Shown piece by piece: positions 6,136 to 6,817 of a stretch of 6,817 bases of DNA (position 1 is the first letter of the stretch; each line of letters opens with the position of its first letter). Under the pieces are notes generated by a model. The model had not been told where the DNA came from and made no database searches. It saw nothing but the letters and a program-made list of their open reading frames with translations. The translations under genes and the position numbers were made by a program. This stretch comes from an uncultured Collinsella sp. (GTDB lineage: Bacteria; Actinomycetota; Coriobacteriia; Coriobacteriales; Coriobacteriaceae), in assembly GCA_902470905.1 (NCBI GenBank), contig CABRIC010000073.1, forward strand, positions 1 to 6,817, written 5' to 3'.

Positions 6136-6603
6136 ATGGACGACCAAAACCAGAACAATATGTTTATGCCGACGCAGGGGGAAGATACTTCTACGCAGCC
6201 GCCACGGTTCCATCGCCCCCACATCTCGCAAGAGCCCATTAATGATCCGGAGCCCGAGTATGTGACGAGAAATCGATATCAAACGCTCGAGGATGCCCAA
6301 ACGGGACGTAAACATATGGGCGTCGCCTCGGGAGACCCTGTATATCTGAAAGACGCACCATTATCTAAAAACAGCGCAGCTAGTGATGAGCCGATGAAAG
6401 CATCCGCCACTCATCAACAAAGAGGTCCTCGACCAAAGCAAACCTTGACGCATTCGGCTCGCTATCTCGAAACGCCAAAACAGGGAAAATCAATCTTCGT
6501 TTCGTCAAGTAAACGACGCAAGCAGCATCGACTGACAATCCTGCTTTTGATCATTGTGGCCATAGCAGTCGCCCTTGTTATTCGATTTATCTTCTTTAAA
6601 TAA
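6136..6603 (+). CDS. Hypothetical tail-anchored membrane protein, 155 aa
   Basis: I do not recognise this family. Residues 1-125 are polar and low in hydrophobics, rich in Gln, Asn, Pro, Thr and Ser, with no signal peptide, and look largely disordered. A basic patch KRRKQHR (126-132) is followed by one hydrophobic segment at about 133-154 that reaches almost to the C-terminus (final residues FIFFK). By the positive-inside rule the long N-terminal part should stay in the cytoplasm with the protein held by its tail. No Cys and no catalytic motif is apparent. The ATG has AAAGGG (6126-6131) only 4 nt upstream. It is divergent from hsp20 and converges on an rRNA operon, so it is probably a single-gene unit. 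It could be a membrane adaptor or scaffold, or a lineage-specific cell-envelope or division accessory protein; nothing in the sequence decides this. Its regular start, ribosome site and terminal anchor make a real gene likely. Confidence 0.8.
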   Translation: MDDQNQNNMFMPTQGEDTSTQPPRFHRPHISQEPINDPEPEYVTRNRYQTLEDAQTGRKHMGVASGDPVYLKDAPLSKNSAASDEPMKASATHQQRGPRPKQTLTHSARYLETPKQGKSIFVSSSKRRKQHRLTILLLIIVAIAVALVIRFIFFK

Positions 6604-6670
6604 AGGCTCAATACCAAAAACGATAAGATCGTCTGGTGTAATAGAGTCATTTACGCCCCGTAAACGCAAA

Positions 6671-6698
6671 AAGGGGGAGGCCGCGAGGCCTCCCCCTT
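6671..6698 (-). terminator. Strong terminator at the end of the rRNA operon
   Basis: Perfect 12-bp arms (6671-6682 and 6687-6698) enclose a 4-base loop. On the minus strand the GC-rich stem ends in TTTTT (complement of 6668-6672), as expected for termination after 5S rRNA. On the plus strand it is followed only by TTCTC, but it lies 67 bp past the 155-aa gene and may also stop that transcript. A smaller perfect hairpin, TTTACG-CCC-CGTAAA (6650-6664), sits just beyond it. Confidence 0.92.
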
Positions 6699-6730
6699 CT
6701 CAGTTCAAGCGTACGGCTCGGTGCCGTCCA

Positions 6731-6817
6731 CCGGTCAGCGGCGCCCTGGCCTCCCACGGGCTGACCCCGCAGTACTCTCGGCGCGATGGGGCTTAGCTTC
6801 CGGGTTCGGAACGGGAC
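6731..6817 (-). rRNA. rrf: 5S ribosomal RNA, 3' part (5' end outside the window)
   Basis: The reverse complement of the right edge matches the 5S core in order: TTCCGAACCCGGAAGCTAAG (the conserved loop B/helix III region), then GAGAGTACTGCGGGGTCAGC, CCGTGGGAG and a 3' end near GGCGCCGCTGACC. About 85 of the usual 115-120 nt are present, and roughly the first 30 nt lie beyond the window. The exact 3' end is uncertain by a few bases because the pairing 5' strand of helix I is not visible. A short hairpin (ACGGC 6713-6717 with GCCGT 6723-6727) and then the terminator follow, so this is the tail of an rRNA operon transcribed leftward. Confidence 0.93.

Noticed and set aside
6617..6632. Hairpin ACGAT-AAG-ATCGT after the 155-aa gene as its terminator
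   Set aside because: It has a 5-bp AT-rich stem and no T-run on the plus strand; the strong hairpin at 6671-6698 is a better candidate.
6575..6796. Plus-strand open frame across the rRNA terminator and 5S gene
   Set aside because: It is antisense to 5S rRNA and crosses a perfect terminator hairpin.
1..6817. CRISPR array, insertion sequence, prophage or defence genes
   Set aside because: No regularly spaced repeats, transposase motifs, integrase or defence-type domains were found anywhere in the window.

Overview
The window looks like ordinary chromosome from a moderately high-GC Gram-positive bacterium. Coding GC is high by eye, the tilS-hpt-ftsH cluster is present, and the protein flavour suits the Coriobacteriia (Collinsella/Olsenella-like Actinomycetota). 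The genus is an inference from protein style; no database search was possible.

Layout from left to right. Positions 1-65 are intergenic with only small weak hairpins. An intrinsic terminator (66-99) closes the minus-strand housekeeping unit tilS (4487-2949), hpt (2801-2253), ftsH (2251-110). These make the tRNA-Ile2 lysidine synthetase, hypoxanthine phosphoribosyltransferase and the membrane AAA+ zinc protease. hpt and ftsH are separated by 1 bp. The 147-bp tilS-hpt gap carries a likely extended -10 promoter directly beside a strong palindrome. Only 48 bp separate tilS from a divergent plus-strand gene for a WalJ/YycJ-type metallo-beta-lactamase-fold protein (4536-5345). A long hairpin terminator (5353-5404) lies between this gene and the convergent minus-strand small heat-shock protein gene (5427-5858).

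The 277-bp AT-rich gap 5859-6135 separates hsp20 from a divergent, unrecognised 155-aa gene (6136-6603). That gene encodes a polar, probably disordered protein with one C-terminal membrane anchor. The gap is rich in short direct and inverted repeats and is the most likely place for undescribed regulation. The right edge holds the 3' part of a 5S rRNA on the minus strand, followed by a strong GC-rich terminator. The window therefore ends inside the tail of an rRNA operon that converges on the 155-aa gene.

FtsH and the small heat-shock protein both act in protein quality control, while TilS and Hpt serve decoding and purine salvage. Nothing here proves a novel multi-gene system. The points worth following are the repeat-rich promoter gap with its tail-anchored protein, the palindrome at the hpt promoter, a variant TilS motif and an acidic FtsH tail.
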